The notes under the pieces: generated by a model
Told to the model about the DNA's origin: nothing
The model's input: only the letters and a program-made list of their open reading frames with translations
The model's database searches: none
Translations under genes and position numbers: made by a program
Shown here: piece after piece, positions 47,543 to 60,600 of the stretch
How positions within the stretch are numbered: position 1 is the first letter of the stretch
Layout: each line of letters begins with the position of its first letter
DNA from: Piscicola geometra
Lineage: Eukaryota; Annelida; Clitellata; Hirudinida; Piscicolidae
Assembly: GCA_943735955.1 (NCBI GenBank)
Contig: OX030956.1
Location: 897,912 to 961,911, forward strand
Reading direction: 5' to 3'
Length of the DNA: 64,000 nt

Positions 47543-50500
47543 ATGTCGACTGAATGCATTAAGGTTAGCTTTTCTTTAAAAGATAAAATATTTCTTTTAA
47601 GTGTTCGTGAGTCTGTTATATTTTTTTCATCAAGTGTTGAGGCCTATCAATCAATATTCTTATGGATTCAAATTTTACTATGTAAGTTTCATGCATATAA
47701 AAAACCAAATAAAAGGGTAAGACATAAAAATGTTCATCCTATTTTTACTTTACTGATGTTATTTTATAGATATATACAATTATATATAGGATAAAATAGT
47801 GCCTATGAGAAGGGAATTAAATTCTAGTCGACTGTAAGGGCATACGTCTAAAAAATAATAATTTTTCTTCAAATTAATTTCAGTTAGAAAATTCCAAGTT
47901 AGGTCTAGGAAGGAGATCTTTAACAAATGAAAGTGTAAATCAACAAGGCAACAAGATGGTGGCTTCATCATCGTCATCTTCACCATCAAAGCTATCCCCG
48001 TCATTATCTCCCGCTTCCGTGATGCTCGACCTATCAGACAACGAAAGCAGAAGCAGCAAGAACCTCAGTCTCTGCAAGATGCTCAAGCTGAACGCTATAG
48101 TGGGAGGCATTGAGTTTTGCGGCAGTGCAGCCTTCTGTTTCATCCCTCCAATGCTTCTGAAAGCAGGCATTGATGAGCAGTTCATGTCGATGATTCTCGG
48201 AGTGGGTCCCCTTATGGCGCTCTTTTGCGTGCCTCTGGTTGGTCGATGGAGTGATGCGTGTCATAGTTCTTACGGCAGACGACGTCCGTACATCTTCGTC
48301 ATCAGCATCGTCCTACTGCTCGCCATGACAACCCTCCTGTCTGCCCACTATGTAGGCCGTGTGCTTGTGGGTGATAGAGAGCTCGGCCGCAATGCAACCA
48401 CCGTTCTCCTCATTCTCGGATGTGCCTTCCTCGACTTCACATACCAAATCTGCCTCACACCATGCGAAGCGCTCCTTTCTGACCTCAGCCATGGCACCAA
48501 CCAGCACCAGTCTTGCTTCACCGTCTACTCTTTCATGATCAGCTTTGGAGGCTGCATCGGCTACCTCATAACTGCGCTCGACTGGAGTGACTTCGGATTT
48601 TACTTTGGAAGTCAAGAGAATTGCGTCTTCATCATCCTCATCCTCATGTACACTTTCAGCATGATCATCACCTTTCACAGCGCTAAAGAAAAACCTCTCA
48701 GCAAACTCACGCGATCTTCATCCTTCAGTAAGACGCTCACGGACTTCCCACTGCATTCTGAGGATATGAGTAAGTCGAACAAAAGTCCTGACGAAGTTAA
48801 ACTCAACATCGGCTACAGTTTAAAGTTCAGCATTAGAAACTTCCTCGTGATGAGAGCCTTCTACCAGTTAATATCTTTAAAGAACTACATCTGTATGCAG
48901 CTTCATGCCAACTTGCCTGACGTCTTCGTTCAACTCTTTGCCATCCCTCACACCCTGAAGCAACTCGCCTTAGCTAACTTGTTCAGCTGGACGGCCATTA
49001 ACACCTTCAACCTCTTCTACACCGACTACGTGGGTCGCATCATTTACCGGGGCAACCCCTACGACGACGAGGGCTCCATGGGAAGGGAGTTGTACGACGA
49101 AGGAGTCCGCATGGCTTCGTGGGGTCTCTTCTTCCATTGCATCGTATCCGCCTTATACGCTCCTTTCATCAACCGAGTCATCAATCTATGCAACCTCCAA
49201 GCCACCTACTTCTACGGTATGGCCACTTTTTTAGTCGCAATGTGTCTGATGGTTTTTTCACCAAATATTTTCTTCACCAACCTGTGTGCCTCCGCCACTG
49301 GCCTGGGCTACGCAACCATCACCACTGTGCCTTACCTTCTACTCTCTACCTACCACGATCAGCTAGAGGTTGTTTTATTTGTGCTTTTTCTAGGTTTTTC
49401 TTCTTCTTTTGCTTTGATTGTGTTTTTATTTTTGTAACTTTGGTATTGCATTTTTAAATTCATATCACGTCTAGAACTTGTGTTATTACATCTGTTACTG
49501 CTATTATTTCTATCGTTTCCTTTATTATATTGATCTTAATGTAAAGTAGTTAGGATTTCATTCGTCAATGCACCCTTATTGCAATTGCATTTTCTTAATA
49601 TACTTTTATTCTTCAAAATAATTGAATGAATGAATTAAATCTTGCTTTTATTAGCTCATTTTGATGTTTATCTAATCTTTAACCGAATACGTGATTAACA
49701 CTATTAGTCCGAGTAATAAAACCATTTTTTCACAATACGAATAAAAATAATTATAGTTAAATCTCAAAATTACCCGACTTTTGAAAATTATTTATAGAAA
49801 ACGAGAAAAATATAGAATAATATGGAGTTTTATAAATGGTATGGAGACTTTCTTAAAAATTGAGTTCTAGTCTTTGAGTGTGACCTCAGTTATTTGGGAA
49901 AATACTTCAAGGTTTGTTGGTGCACTATTCGGTCTTGCAACGGTTATTCGTTGGAGCTCAACCTAAATGGCTTTTTAAAATCCTACCATTTACAAGCTAT
50001 CTGCCATAATCCTCAATGCCTTCATTTTCGAGTGGCTCACTCTGGGAGAAATATTTCTTTTTCATATCTTCATCTTTTTTTTAGATAATAGAGTAGACAA
50101 ATATTTTTCAAATAACTTTTTTACAATTTTTTATCCCGTCACTTAGCAGCTAATTTCCTGCATGTCTAATTATAATACCTTTGTTCAGTTACTTCAAACC
50201 AAAGCTCAAAACAAACTTTCAATTAAAGTTTTAAACTCTTGTGCTACAATACTTGTATAATATAGCTTTTTTTGCCTTTTTAAAGCAGTAATAAATCTTT
50301 ATAAATTAATGCATTAAATAATCCATTATTGTACTATTTATCATATTCTAAATATTGTTTTTGTCTACATTAAAGTATGTTTACTGAGGTTATTATAAGC
50401 ACTTATCTAGATCTGCACTAAAACATAATCCGCATCATTCTTGATTTATTCAACCTGCCACGTTATCTTGATTACTACTAGGCTTTTTTCAAACGTTTCT

Positions 50501-52160
50501 TTACACTAAAAAATACCTAATTGAATATTGAAATCTTGCTATTGACTTTAAACATGATTTTACCTATTAAAATCATCAATTTCATCAATAGTAACTTTTT
50601 ATATTGTCACCATCTTAAATATGTAATCTAAATTCACCCATGATTTGTAATGTAAAAAACTTTATAACACGTGACAATATAAAAAATATATCATAATTAT
50701 TTACTGTGTTTATTTTTAAAGTTTACTTAAGTTATCTGTTGACTATTTTCAGATATTTTAATGATTTACACGAGCCCTTGTTTGTCTTGGTAATTCAAAC
50801 ATTAAATAATCACACCAATGCAGTGTAGACTTCACATTTTTATGACGACATGTAATCGATATAATCAACATCACCATTATCATCATCATAAATAACATCC
50901 TCATAATTTTTATCGTCATCATCATAACTATAATATTCATCTTTTTCATTTTCATCAGCATCATCATCATAATCATCATCATAATCATCATAGTTATCAT
51001 AATAATCATCACCATCCTCATCATCACCGTGACCATCATCATCATCCTCATCTTCATCATTGTTCGCATCATTTTTATCTTCTACATATTATACAAGCCT
51101 AAACTATTCCTCGCCTAGGGTGGGTTCTCGCAACTCAATCTTCTCCACTCAGAGCAATCAGCTCCTTGTTTTTCCAGTTAAACCACATATTTCTTGTTTC
51201 TTATTTCCTGGTTTCCTAACAGCAGAAACACTTAAGCTCTTTCACACTGTTGATTAAAATAGTGATACTCGTTGAAACCATCTCATTCAGACACAAATTT
51301 TATTATTCCAACAATTTAAAAAACGAAGTTTAATGGATTTCATTTTTGGCTTAGACATGGCACATCCAGCATATCATAAGGCAGTCACGTGGTTTTGACT
51401 GCTGTCACTAACCAATTCTCTAAAACGTGTAGAATTGCACGTTTAACTCATCTAGCGGTACACACTTTCCGTGATTGCGAAGTCTTTTTGGAGACCCAAG
51501 ACGAGCAGCCACTAAAATATGGGATTACCGCCGCTTTAGTATTACGGTAAAAAAATAATGCATGGACAATCTCCTTGAAATATGTCATGTTTTTTAGACG
51601 AAAAAAAGTTTTTTTGAGTGAATTGACTCGTAAACATTTTTTTCTTTGAATACCTTAACTTGGTCTTTAATAATTTAGTCATTTGCTGGAGCTCTCAAAT
51701 AAATTTTTTGTGGAATATTTGATTTTTTAAACAAAAATTTAAACACTAAATATATGCTGCTCATTTAAAGCTATTATAAAACAAAGAATGCGCAATATTC
51801 ATAAACATACAAATGTCACTTTAAAATATTTTTTATAATAGCTATATAACTTATTATAATAGTCGATTAATCCATCACCCTCTCACACAGTTGTACTTCA
51901 GCGACACACATAATGGATACAAAATCCCGGCGAGGGGCATCGGCACTGACCTCTCGGTGCTCGACTCTGCGTACTTCCTTTCGCAGGTGATTCTCTCTAT
52001 CTGCATGGGGTACATCGTCAAGTTCACTGGAAGCGTCATGTCATACATTGTCACCTCGGTCGTTGTCAGTCTCTTCGCCCTATACTACATCTCCAAGATC
52101 GTCCATAAACCAGATCATGTATTCCTAGTTGCAGAAAAAACTAACAAAAGTTGTCAATAG
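47543..52160 (+). CDS. SLC45-family sugar/proton symporter, 591 aa
   Basis: Exons 47543-47563, 47884-49368 and 51891-52160, all phase 0 and GT-AG, give 591 residues. Family members are 12-helix MFS transporters that cotransport sugars (sucrose, glucose) with protons. Family marks are 'GGIEFCGSAAFCFIPP' in TM1, the 'RWSDACHSSYGRRRPYIF' loop after TM2, 'DYVGR' and 'YRGNP' in the second half, and 'ARGIGTDLSVLDSAYFLSQ' at the start of exon 3. Exon 1 encodes just MSTECIK. Frame is continuous from the acceptor at 47883 through the Met at 47956, so the upstream start is preferred; the internal Met is the alternative. The coding sequence is GC-richer than its surroundings. Intron 2 is 2.5 kb and holds an ATC microsatellite. 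Which of the SLC45 subfamilies it belongs to is not decidable by eye. Confidence 0.93.
49369..50844. other. SLC45 intron 2, left part
   Basis: AT-rich intron sequence, no feature supported. The donor is GAG|GTTGTT at 49369. Confidence 0.55.
50845..51064. repeat. ATC/CAT trinucleotide microsatellite
   Basis: Imperfect (ATC)n/(TCA)n run of about 220 bp in SLC45 intron 2. It produces a spurious Met-rich frame on the minus strand (50758-51072). Confidence 0.9.
51065..51890. other. SLC45 intron 2, right part, with a GC-richer patch
   Basis: A GC-richer patch (about 51340-51550) includes a perfect hairpin AAACGTG-TAGAATTG-CACGTTT (about 51423-51444). No coding frame or known element recognised. 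The acceptor CACACAG ends at 51890. Confidence 0.4.
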
Positions 52161-54299
52161 TTTTTTCATAAATATTTATTTAATAGGGTTCTATATTTTT
52201 AATTATACATTTTTAGAAAATTTCATGCATTTTTAGAGTTTTTTGTTTTTCGGAAGATATTTTTAAATAAATAAATTTCTATTAGAATTTGATTAATTTT
52301 TTTAAAATATGAATTTTAATATATAAATTTTATTTAATGAATTTATGATTTAAAAAAAAGTTTTTTTCAAGAATATTTTATCATTTATTCTGTATTTAAC
52401 GAAACCATTTTTATTTACTTGAGAATCTGCAAACGAGTATTGACTTTTTTAATAGTCATTATTTCATAATCTTGATGTTTATTTTTTATCAATTTAATTT
52501 TATTTCTGAAAGTTTATTTTAACGTGTAAAACCACATTTGATACTTTAGAAAAAATATTTGTCTGCCACGACTCATTTTATGAAATTGCATGAAAGATTA
52601 GTTCTGTAGTAGAAAGCTTTGCTGAATGAATTAGACCGCCAGCTGTGTCTGTTCTTTCTCCTTGTATCGGTTAGTTTTCTCAATAAAACCTTCAAGGTGA
52701 ATCGATCATTTATTTTCTTTCTTCCTCGAAAATACTTGTCCAAGTTTCTCTTCTTGTTCACATCTTCACCATCTACCATATAACCCCTTCCGATTGTTTC
52801 GAAAGCTTTTCGTCAGATTTGATCGTCATTCGCTTCTATTGATTCGGTGTATACCAAACGTGGCTTAAATAATGATGAAACTTTGCTGTCAAATAATCGA
52901 TCGGCAAGCATGCATATAGGTTATTGAACAAATCTTCAGAATGATCAGTCAGAACCAGTTTGCTTGGAAAAGTGTTATTTGATGCTGGTTTCCATGATAA
53001 ATTCCTTGGGGGTTTCAGGTGGATTTATTTTTTTAATATTTAATTAGAACGAATAAGCATAAACCGTTTAAAATATTTAGCCAAACTTGTCGGTTAGTTG
53101 TGTTTGTTATATTTTAAAGCTTTTTAAATGTCATTAATTCTTGTATATTCTGTATTAACGAAATTAATTTTATAATTGAAGTTTTTATATTCAACGACTT
53201 TTTATAAATAGGTCTTGAGAATTTTTGTTTTTTAGTGCTCAAAAAAAATTATCAACGAAGCTATGCAATGAAATAAAACTCTGTCTAGCTTTAAAATGTT
53301 CCTTGATAAGGGTTTGCAAGTTTTAATAACTCTTCAAGCACAATTAATAAATATCCATCACCGTTTGTCAAAAACTTGTTGAGGCGTTTATTTGCTGCCA
53401 CTTAGTATATTACTATCTTTTCATCTACTAATGAACTCATTTCATGCTGATTTATTGGAATATTAATAAACCTTTAATACAATAAAGTTGCTTTATTACA
53501 TTTTAAATTTTTATTCGGTGTATTTTTTCATATCCTTTCTTGTCTCATTTCACATAACATAAGAAAATCTACAATACAATATTTAGTTTGATTTTTTTCT
53601 TTCTCATTAATACCTTCTTGCCTCAAGAAACGCTTCCATTCTATAGGAAATAACTGTGTGGAACTTTGGAGAAAAAAATTATATAATATAGAAATGTTGG
53701 ACTATTAAAATATTTTTTCCTTTAGTGTACAACGATGACCTGTTTCAACACAGTTAACGAATCTTTTTAATGATCTTTCTGAATATTTTCGTATAATCCT
53801 ATAAGAGATGATGTAATCTCATAGTCATTACTTTTGCATCATTACCAAATTCATTTTGGTGGCATATTCTTTGGATTTTATGAGATATTGAATAAGATTT
53901 CCCAAATCTATATTTTTTAGAGTTTTTTTCAAACATGAATTCGAAATATCATGCTTGCTATTTTGTGTCGTTTCATGGTGTCATCACGTTTTATTGCGTG
54001 AGCGTATTTTTTTGTCTTTATTTTTGCGCAATAGATTGGTATTATTTAATTGATACTTCACCTCAAATTTAAAAAAATTTAATATGTAAAAGCCGTTTGA
54101 ATTTATAAAATCGTTGACTTATTTTATGTACTTGATCCTTGTTTATCAGATTTTAACATTAAAGATTCAGCAAACTCGACTATGCTTTTTAAACTTTCAT
54201 TAAAGGGGAATTAAGTTCTAATTCGAATACTGGAGTATCTAATTTTTATCAAATGATCAAAAATAAAAAGTTTTGACTAAACCTATAAAAAAATTGAAA
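52161..54299. other. Intergenic region, nothing assigned
   Basis: A 68-codon minus frame (52573-52779) sits in a GC-richer patch (52560-52960) but shows no family motif; it may be an eroded transposon. The rest is AT-rich and featureless. Confidence 0.45.
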
Positions 54300-54309
54300 A
54301 TAACCTCCA

Positions 54310-54850
54310 GTTCAAATTCCTACGAGAAACGGCTCGAAAGTCGTGTGTGAGAATTCCCTTGAAGCGTGCCTCGCCAGAAGGAAACCAAGCCCAAAAAAGA
54401 AGAGTGAAAAGAAACAGTATGGAGATCCTAGAACGTGACTTGGAGATAGAACAGGATGGGTTGTTCCACCGTACAAGAAAGTACGAGAATGTCCCTCACA
54501 GCATGAGAGATTAGACAAGGGGCTTAGGTCTATGCAAATCTGCGTGCGTCGGCAACTTCCAAATGTCTCTATCGTCAACTGCAGCAAGGCATTGCAGCTA
54601 AACCCAGGCTCTGCCACGTCTTACAAGTGGAGGGGAAAGACTGCTGGGCAAGTGGGAAGAGAGCTGCAGAGATCTGAGCGAGACACGTCAGCTGGACTAC
54701 GACGACGAATGCAACGAAGGCAGGAGGCAGTTCCAGTCAAAGGCGAAGATGATACTTTGTGAAGCTTTGCTGCGTGCTGAGGGTGGTCGTAAAGTGTTGT
54801 GAATGGTGCTACAGGGATGACGGGAGTAGTTACAATGGGCGGTGATGATA
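54310..54850 (+). pseudogene. Decayed, probably processed copy of ST13/Hip (Hsc70-interacting protein)
   Basis: Pieces of the co-chaperone Hip appear in order without introns but in shifting frames. There is a Lys-rich acidic linker ending 'ERDLEIEQDG' (54370-54455). TPR sequence follows: 'LPNVSIVNCSKALQLNPGSA' and 'YKWRGK' (54550-54640), then after a frameshift 'LLGKWEESCRDLSETRQLDY' and 'DDECNEGRRQFQSKAKMI' (54640-54755). A Gly/Met-rich stretch 'TGMTGVVTMGG' follows (about 54810-54845). In Hip these are the linker before the TPRs, TPR2-3 and the GGMP-type segment. The first TPR is deleted. Stops and frameshifts rule out an intact protein. Lack of introns suggests retrotransposition, though the parent is not in the window. 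Confidence 0.82.
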
Positions 54851-57213
54851 ATAGTTATAGTTTAGTATTTTCATTTTTTCATTACACTTTTAAAATATTT
54901 TATTGGTAATTTTAAACAATTTAATATCATCATACATAACCAAGTGGCTTTGAAGCTCTTTCGGATTAACGGCACGTTAATAAGATTCTTCGTTGTATTG
55001 TATCTGCATTGTGAAGTCTTTGTATTCATTACGTCTTAATTCTGCTTTTCTATTTCATTTATTAGATAGATTCTTTTTCTGGGGTATTGTAAAAATTTCA
55101 AAAAATATAATGATTCAATTTCGGTTTTTCTGGCCATTTAGTCGATATGTGTGATACCAAAACCACAAGATCCCAGCAAAAGTCTTCCCTTTCCGATTCG
55201 GTCATCACAGCTGATTTTAAAACATAAAGTTGTAAAAATAATAGAAATTGAAATTTTTTCAATGGATAGTTCTTAGATCTCACTGATTCCAAAATTATTA
55301 ACAATATAAAATTAATTTTAAAAATAAAATACCAAAATATTTGCGGATTTTTTTAGATTTTAACGAAAAAAAGTATATATACTTTTTCATCAAACTTGCT
55401 TGAACACGTAGAAAAAAATCGAGTTGTTTTTTTAATTGACTTTTCTTATTTCTTCAAAGTTTAAAGCGACCGTTACATGAAATCGTCCATAATCAATCTT
55501 CATTTTTCCCAAATTAACACGATTTGTTAATTTATTTGAAAAAAATTTTTAATATCTGAATCTATTTATTTATAACTCAAATTTAATTTTATTTTACAAG
55601 TCAACTTTAGTTTCAAATTTATTTATTGGATCAAATAAATGAATATATTGAATATCATTAACGTGCTTTAACTCAAGCAAGTAACGTGAAATCGTGGCGC
55701 GAACACGTCAGACTGAAGGTCTTCTCCGGTAAGTCCAAAAATCAATTAAATATTTTTTTTCAATATGTTTAAATATCTAATAGTTCTATTTCTTAAAAAT
55801 TATTCTTTTTTGCAGTTAATCTTTGTTTCCAGAATCATTGTTTCAAAACAGCATTTTGTGAAATATATCGAAAAATAAGTCATTCATTTGTAAATACTTG
55901 TGTTTGTCATAATATTAAATAAATTAAATTAAAATAACACATTTTACATAAAAATTAATTAATAAAACTGTAAAATATTATTTATCTATTTATTTTATAA
56001 TTTTATTTTTTTACAAATAGGAGTGACAAATGTCACGAAAAATTCTTTCCATCTGTCGGTCAGTTAACCGACTAAGTGGGAAAGTCTTTCACCATGACTG
56101 CATATCGGCACGACCTTACATCGTTTCAGCTGGTCAATGGCAACCCGTGAGCTCATAAATGTTTATTCAAGTAAAAAAAAAAAATTTATTATCATGAGTA
56201 AATTATAAATAGACTTTTGAACCAAATGAAAAATTCTAAAAGATGAGGGTAACATTTATCTTTCTTATTAAAATTACAGTATCTCTAATAAACAATCCAT
56301 GTATGAAAATTTCGTGTCATTTATAGTGGAAAATATTAAATTCAACTCAGATAACGTACACTAAAATGAAATATCCCTCAATTCACGTACATTAAATCGC
56401 AACTGAACCTATAAATAGTCAATATTTATCTCATAATCTTTAAATTGAACTGTTTTATACATGTCACACTCCATTTCTTCAATGTCTCAATTTAATTTTA
56501 AACAAAAAGAAATACGATCAATAGTTTGATTAAATGGCACCAACCTAAAAACTTCTAGGTTGAATGTTGTGAGAAAATTTAACTTTGTTTAGCTAACCAA
56601 CGCTTCCAGCCATGTTATTCAATGGATATAAAAACTGGGATCAATGGGTGGAGTTTATCAATAAAAATTCGCAAACATCAAACAATTTTTTCAACAGCAG
56701 ATGAAGCGACCTTTAAGCCTCGCTGAATGAGATGCCGGGAAAAAAGGTCTAACTCTCAATCAATGAGATCTAGAGGAGCATGAAACTTCAGTCTTTTCTT
56801 AAAAATACACTCCATAATGTTTAAATCATAAACTTTATTAGTTTATATTAGTAGTAATATACATATTTGTTTAACAAATTAATTTTTAACTTGCAGATAT
56901 TTTATCCTTTGGCAGCTACCAAATTATTTTAAAGAAAATTGTAATATAAATATTTTCACGAAAATATATTATTGAGATTAGAAATGTAGATATTTGAGTC
57001 AAAATAAAAGTTGAGATGTAATAAATATTTATTTTGTCTATTCACTAACAATAACGATTTTAAAGGCTGTAGCCATCAACATTCATTCAATGTTCCACTG
57101 TTATGAGAGTTTATAATTTATAATAATGCTGTCTAAAGTTAATATTCACTGATAAATTAGCAAGAAAGAATAAATAATTGGTTGCATAAGGACGTTACGT
57201 AGAGATTTAATGA
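54851..57213. other. Intergenic region with two unexplained GC-richer patches
   Basis: Mostly AT-rich. At 55686-55729 an exon-like 'SNVKSWREHVRLKVFSG' ends in a good donor (CCG|GTAAGT) but has no confirmed partner. At 56032-56155 a GC-richer patch begins GAGTGACAAATGTCAC after an acceptor-like TTACAAATAG; if joined to the 55.7 kb piece it reads 18 codons to a stop. I make no firm gene call. Confidence 0.35.
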
Positions 57214-57532
57214 ATGAATTACGCATATGTTTCTATTGTCACGGTATTTTTCCGATTTACAGTTGTCGCATTCTATCTAATAATAATTCTAATGAAGATG
57301 ACGATCACGCAAACTGATGAACAGATGATAAATGATGATCCATCTGAACTCACCCTACTCTCCTTCCTGCCTCCTAGAAATCATTATAATATTAGTAAGT
57401 ATTTTACATGATTAAATTCTTTATAGACAAACTAGAATTTTTGTAAAAAAATTCTTTTAAAAATAAGATAGAAGCAAAGAGGCATATATGCTAACGCATC
57501 TTTACGTTTCAGTGCCATTAGGTCAACATTAA
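57214..57532 (+). CDS. Candidate two-exon gene for a 66-aa secreted or membrane peptide
   Basis: Exon 57214-57394 ends in a strong donor (ATTA|GTAAGT). Acceptor ACGTTTCAG leads to 57513-57532 ending in TAA. Phases fit, giving 66 residues: a hydrophobic N-terminus (about residues 4-27, 'FTVVAFYLIIIL' at its core, signal peptide or signal anchor), an acidic middle 'DEQMINDDPSE', and a tail 'LLSFLPPRNHYNIMPLGQH'. AATAAA at 57665-57670 would end the transcript, tail-to-tail with the SOL-1-like gene. An alternative is that an upstream exon splices to the acceptor-like site before 57263. I recognise no family. It could be a neuropeptide-type precursor, a small membrane protein, or chance. Confidence 0.4.
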
Positions 57533-57696
57533 ATCACCGATTCGCGTATATCACCATCCACGCATCCTCTTTCAAACAGTTGCAACAACTTTTTTTTCCT
57601 AAATTCTCGCCAACCATCGAGCTATTAAAAATCAAAGCCCTACTCTATTATCGAGTGACTATCAAATAAACATCAAGTTTCTTCCTCAAACGACCG

Positions 57697-60600
57697 CTAA
57701 CCATGCAAGGGAATAAAGCTGTAAGAAGCATAAAAGCCAGTGGCGTCGAAGTTGTTGTTGCTGTAGAAGGTTACCATGAAGAAAGAGCCTTCAGATACAT
57801 ATTTGGTTGGCAGCTTGTGTTCTTCTGAGGCGCTGTTGCAGATGGGTGACAGTCGTATGTCGATAGAAGGCCATCTCACGTTACTGAGGCGAACGCTGTC
57901 GCTTTGAGAGTCAACCCCGCAACTTGAAATATTTAATGCGTTTGATGGCGTTGAAAGTAAAAAGAGTAAAAAAATCAATTTTAATTATCTTTTTTAAACT
58001 CAATAACTTATAAAGCTCAAAAATTATTTTTTCTAGAAAATTGAAAATTGACAGTAAATAAATTGAAATTAAATTAAAACTACATTTGTCCTATTTATTT
58101 GGCGTTTAAAGGTAACATTTTCGATTGTGTGTGAAAAGTCTTCAATTGCTTGAAAATCACAAACCGTGGCATAACTCCTTCAACATCGAAATGCTTAAAG
58201 ACTATCAAAACCCTCTCGTTTTTAGCACCATGGAAGTAATAATGGCAAAGAACGTTTCTAGGGTATTTGTGAGGATAATTTGGAGTGTTGAAGTGACCAT
58301 GCTTGATTCGAGAGCTGTTGAATAAGAAACTGCATTCTTGGTGGGGGATTTGTAGTTAATTCAAAAGACTTAAGAAATTAATTGAGAAAGTGAATATATG
58401 TATGGTAATAAAATATATTTGAAATGATTAATGATGTCTTTTGATGTCTTTGAGAATGCTTTACTTTGCCATCAATTGGATGCAGTAGCATTGTCATGTA
58501 GATTAAAAAGAGATCATTTATCAATCATTTCTACAATTCATCATACTCCGTTTTTAATTGCAGCTATCAATCACTGTTATTCCTCTTATCGATTATTAAT
58601 TAGTTTAGGATTAATGAGTTAACATTATCAGTTTTTAGTATTTTTGATAGAAAAGTGTTAAAGTAAAAATTAGAAAGTTATAATTTCCTAGCTAAATTAA
58701 AACAAAAAATTAAATAATAATGAATTGAAATATAAATAAATATTTATAGATTACCTAGGTATCAATAAATTTACATTAGAGAGATATACACTAAGATAAG
58801 CTATAAATACATTTTTGCAACATTACCTCGTTTTATTTTATGTTAAATTAAAAAATGATTAAAACAGGGTAAGATTTCAGTTTTGATTTAATCTAATGAA
58901 AAGAAAATTTTAACCAAAATATCTATTAGTTAAAATAGTTTTTATAATTTTTTCCAATATACATGAACTCACCGCCGGGTAAAATTTGTTCTCCAGTTTT
59001 TAGACCAAAATCTAAATGAAATTTTGAAATATTTCGTTATAAAATGTTTTATTTACATTTTTTCTACATTTCTACTTACTTTTGTGTTTTTAGATTTTAT
59101 TCAAAGTCAATGAGACAAATAATTATGAAATTACTAATAAATATTTTGAATAGTACTACATATAACAGTTGAAATAGTGATACCTGTTAAAAAAGCATAC
59201 TTTGCTTTGAAGCCTTTGAAACGGGAAGTTTGAATAAATGGGAGAAAGGAAGACGATGAACTAGAAGTTAATTTCAGCTTTTCAATGTAAGGAAATGGTG
59301 TGGATAATTGAAGACGAGATGTCAAATTAGACGAAAAGACAGTATGTGTTGATGGAACTTGTTGTGAACGCTGTAATGAGAAACGTGATGAGTTTGAATG
59401 ATGAAACAAGTTGGATGAAGATGTTAAAGGGAGGTTGAATTTTTTTGTATTTTTTTGTGAAGCAAAACGTGTAGCTGGGTAAGAATATGAAAATGGTGAC
59501 GTGATTGGCGATGAAGACGATGATGAGTAAGAAGAGAAGGATGATGTTGCGATTGGAGAATGAGATTTATGAGGCGGAGTGGTAACGTCAGATGGCGTTG
59601 TTACAAATTGCAGTTTTAAAACAGAAGCTGAAGCCATAATAGAAAAAGATTTCTTGTTGCTACAATATCGTTCAAGCTCTTCCCACATCCAAGAAGCATA
59701 AGAAGAAGATGGAAGAAACAATGAAGAATTGTGAGAGCTTGAGGGATAAGCTAAAGGTGTTGGTCGAGATGGGGCAGCAACGTAGATGAAAACCGATTCT
59801 TGGTCCGAACAACTGCAAAAAAAGTCATGTATATGGGATCATATTTCATTTCAATTACTATGAAACTAAAGCTACTGAAAAAAATTTAGTTTGAAAAAGA
59901 ATCAATGGTTTTTCATGTTTCCAATTTTTAAAATTATTAAAATAATTTAATTGATAATTTATACTTTGCCGATAAAACTGCAATAGTTATTTTTTCATGC
60001 CTATAAAATATCAAAAGGGAATTATTATTTGAGCCTCTATTAATTATAAGCTTTGATGTTCATATTTTGCTAGCATTTGATTAAAAAGATAAAAGAATTC
60101 TAATTTCAATAAATTTTATAATCTGCAAGTAAAAGCATGCGTAGTTTTATTTTCAAACATTTTAAAGTTTGAGTTTTATATATTATATTTAATTTTTCCA
60201 TTCTACTGTAAAATATAAACTTAGTAATCTTTAATAATCTTAATCTTATCATACTGTTCGAATCATCTTTTATAAATAAATCGATGTGTAATTTATTGGC
60301 CCTACTTGTCTGCATTTTTAGAAAAACTTTGAATCGTGTTTCATCTTTATTAATAGTCATTTTTCGTATATATTCTTAAATAGTTTTTGAAAATTGTTCC
60401 TCAAAAAACATCACCGATGAAAAGTGCTTTCCTTTTAAGTAATTATTACCAGTTTTAACTCTTATATTTATTCATCTTTTTTCAAAAACTGAGCACATGC
60501 TCATTAAAGTTTCTATGCATTTTCAAAAAATGAAATTTTAACAATTATTAATTATTTTTTTACAGTTTTTAGTTCTTTAACTCAAATTGGAGAAAAATAA

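Noticed and set aside
47956..47958. Met at 47956 as SLC45 start
   Set aside because: The frame is open back to an acceptor at 47883 and joins in phase to a 21-nt ATG exon; the upstream start is preferred, though the internal Met stays possible.
48313..48678. 121-codon minus-strand frame opposite SLC45
   Set aside because: It is the antisense shadow of a GC-rich, well-supported transporter exon and has an acidic composition with no family motif.
49119..49457. 112-codon plus-strand frame overlapping the SLC45 exon end
   Set aside because: Out-of-frame shadow; the SLC45 frame carries conserved transporter sequence there.
50758..51072. 104-codon Met-rich minus-strand protein
   Set aside because: It is the translation of the ATC/CAT microsatellite.
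56032..56155. Third SINE family
   Set aside because: GC-richer and has a CGTGAGCTCAT similar to SINE family 2, but no box B is visible and the match is too short.
59134..59721. Independent Ser-rich protein of 195 aa
   Set aside because: An acceptor at 59812 and the continuing frame 'CSDQESVFIYV' show it is an internal exon of the CUB gene; its last codons are intron sequence past the donor at 59183.
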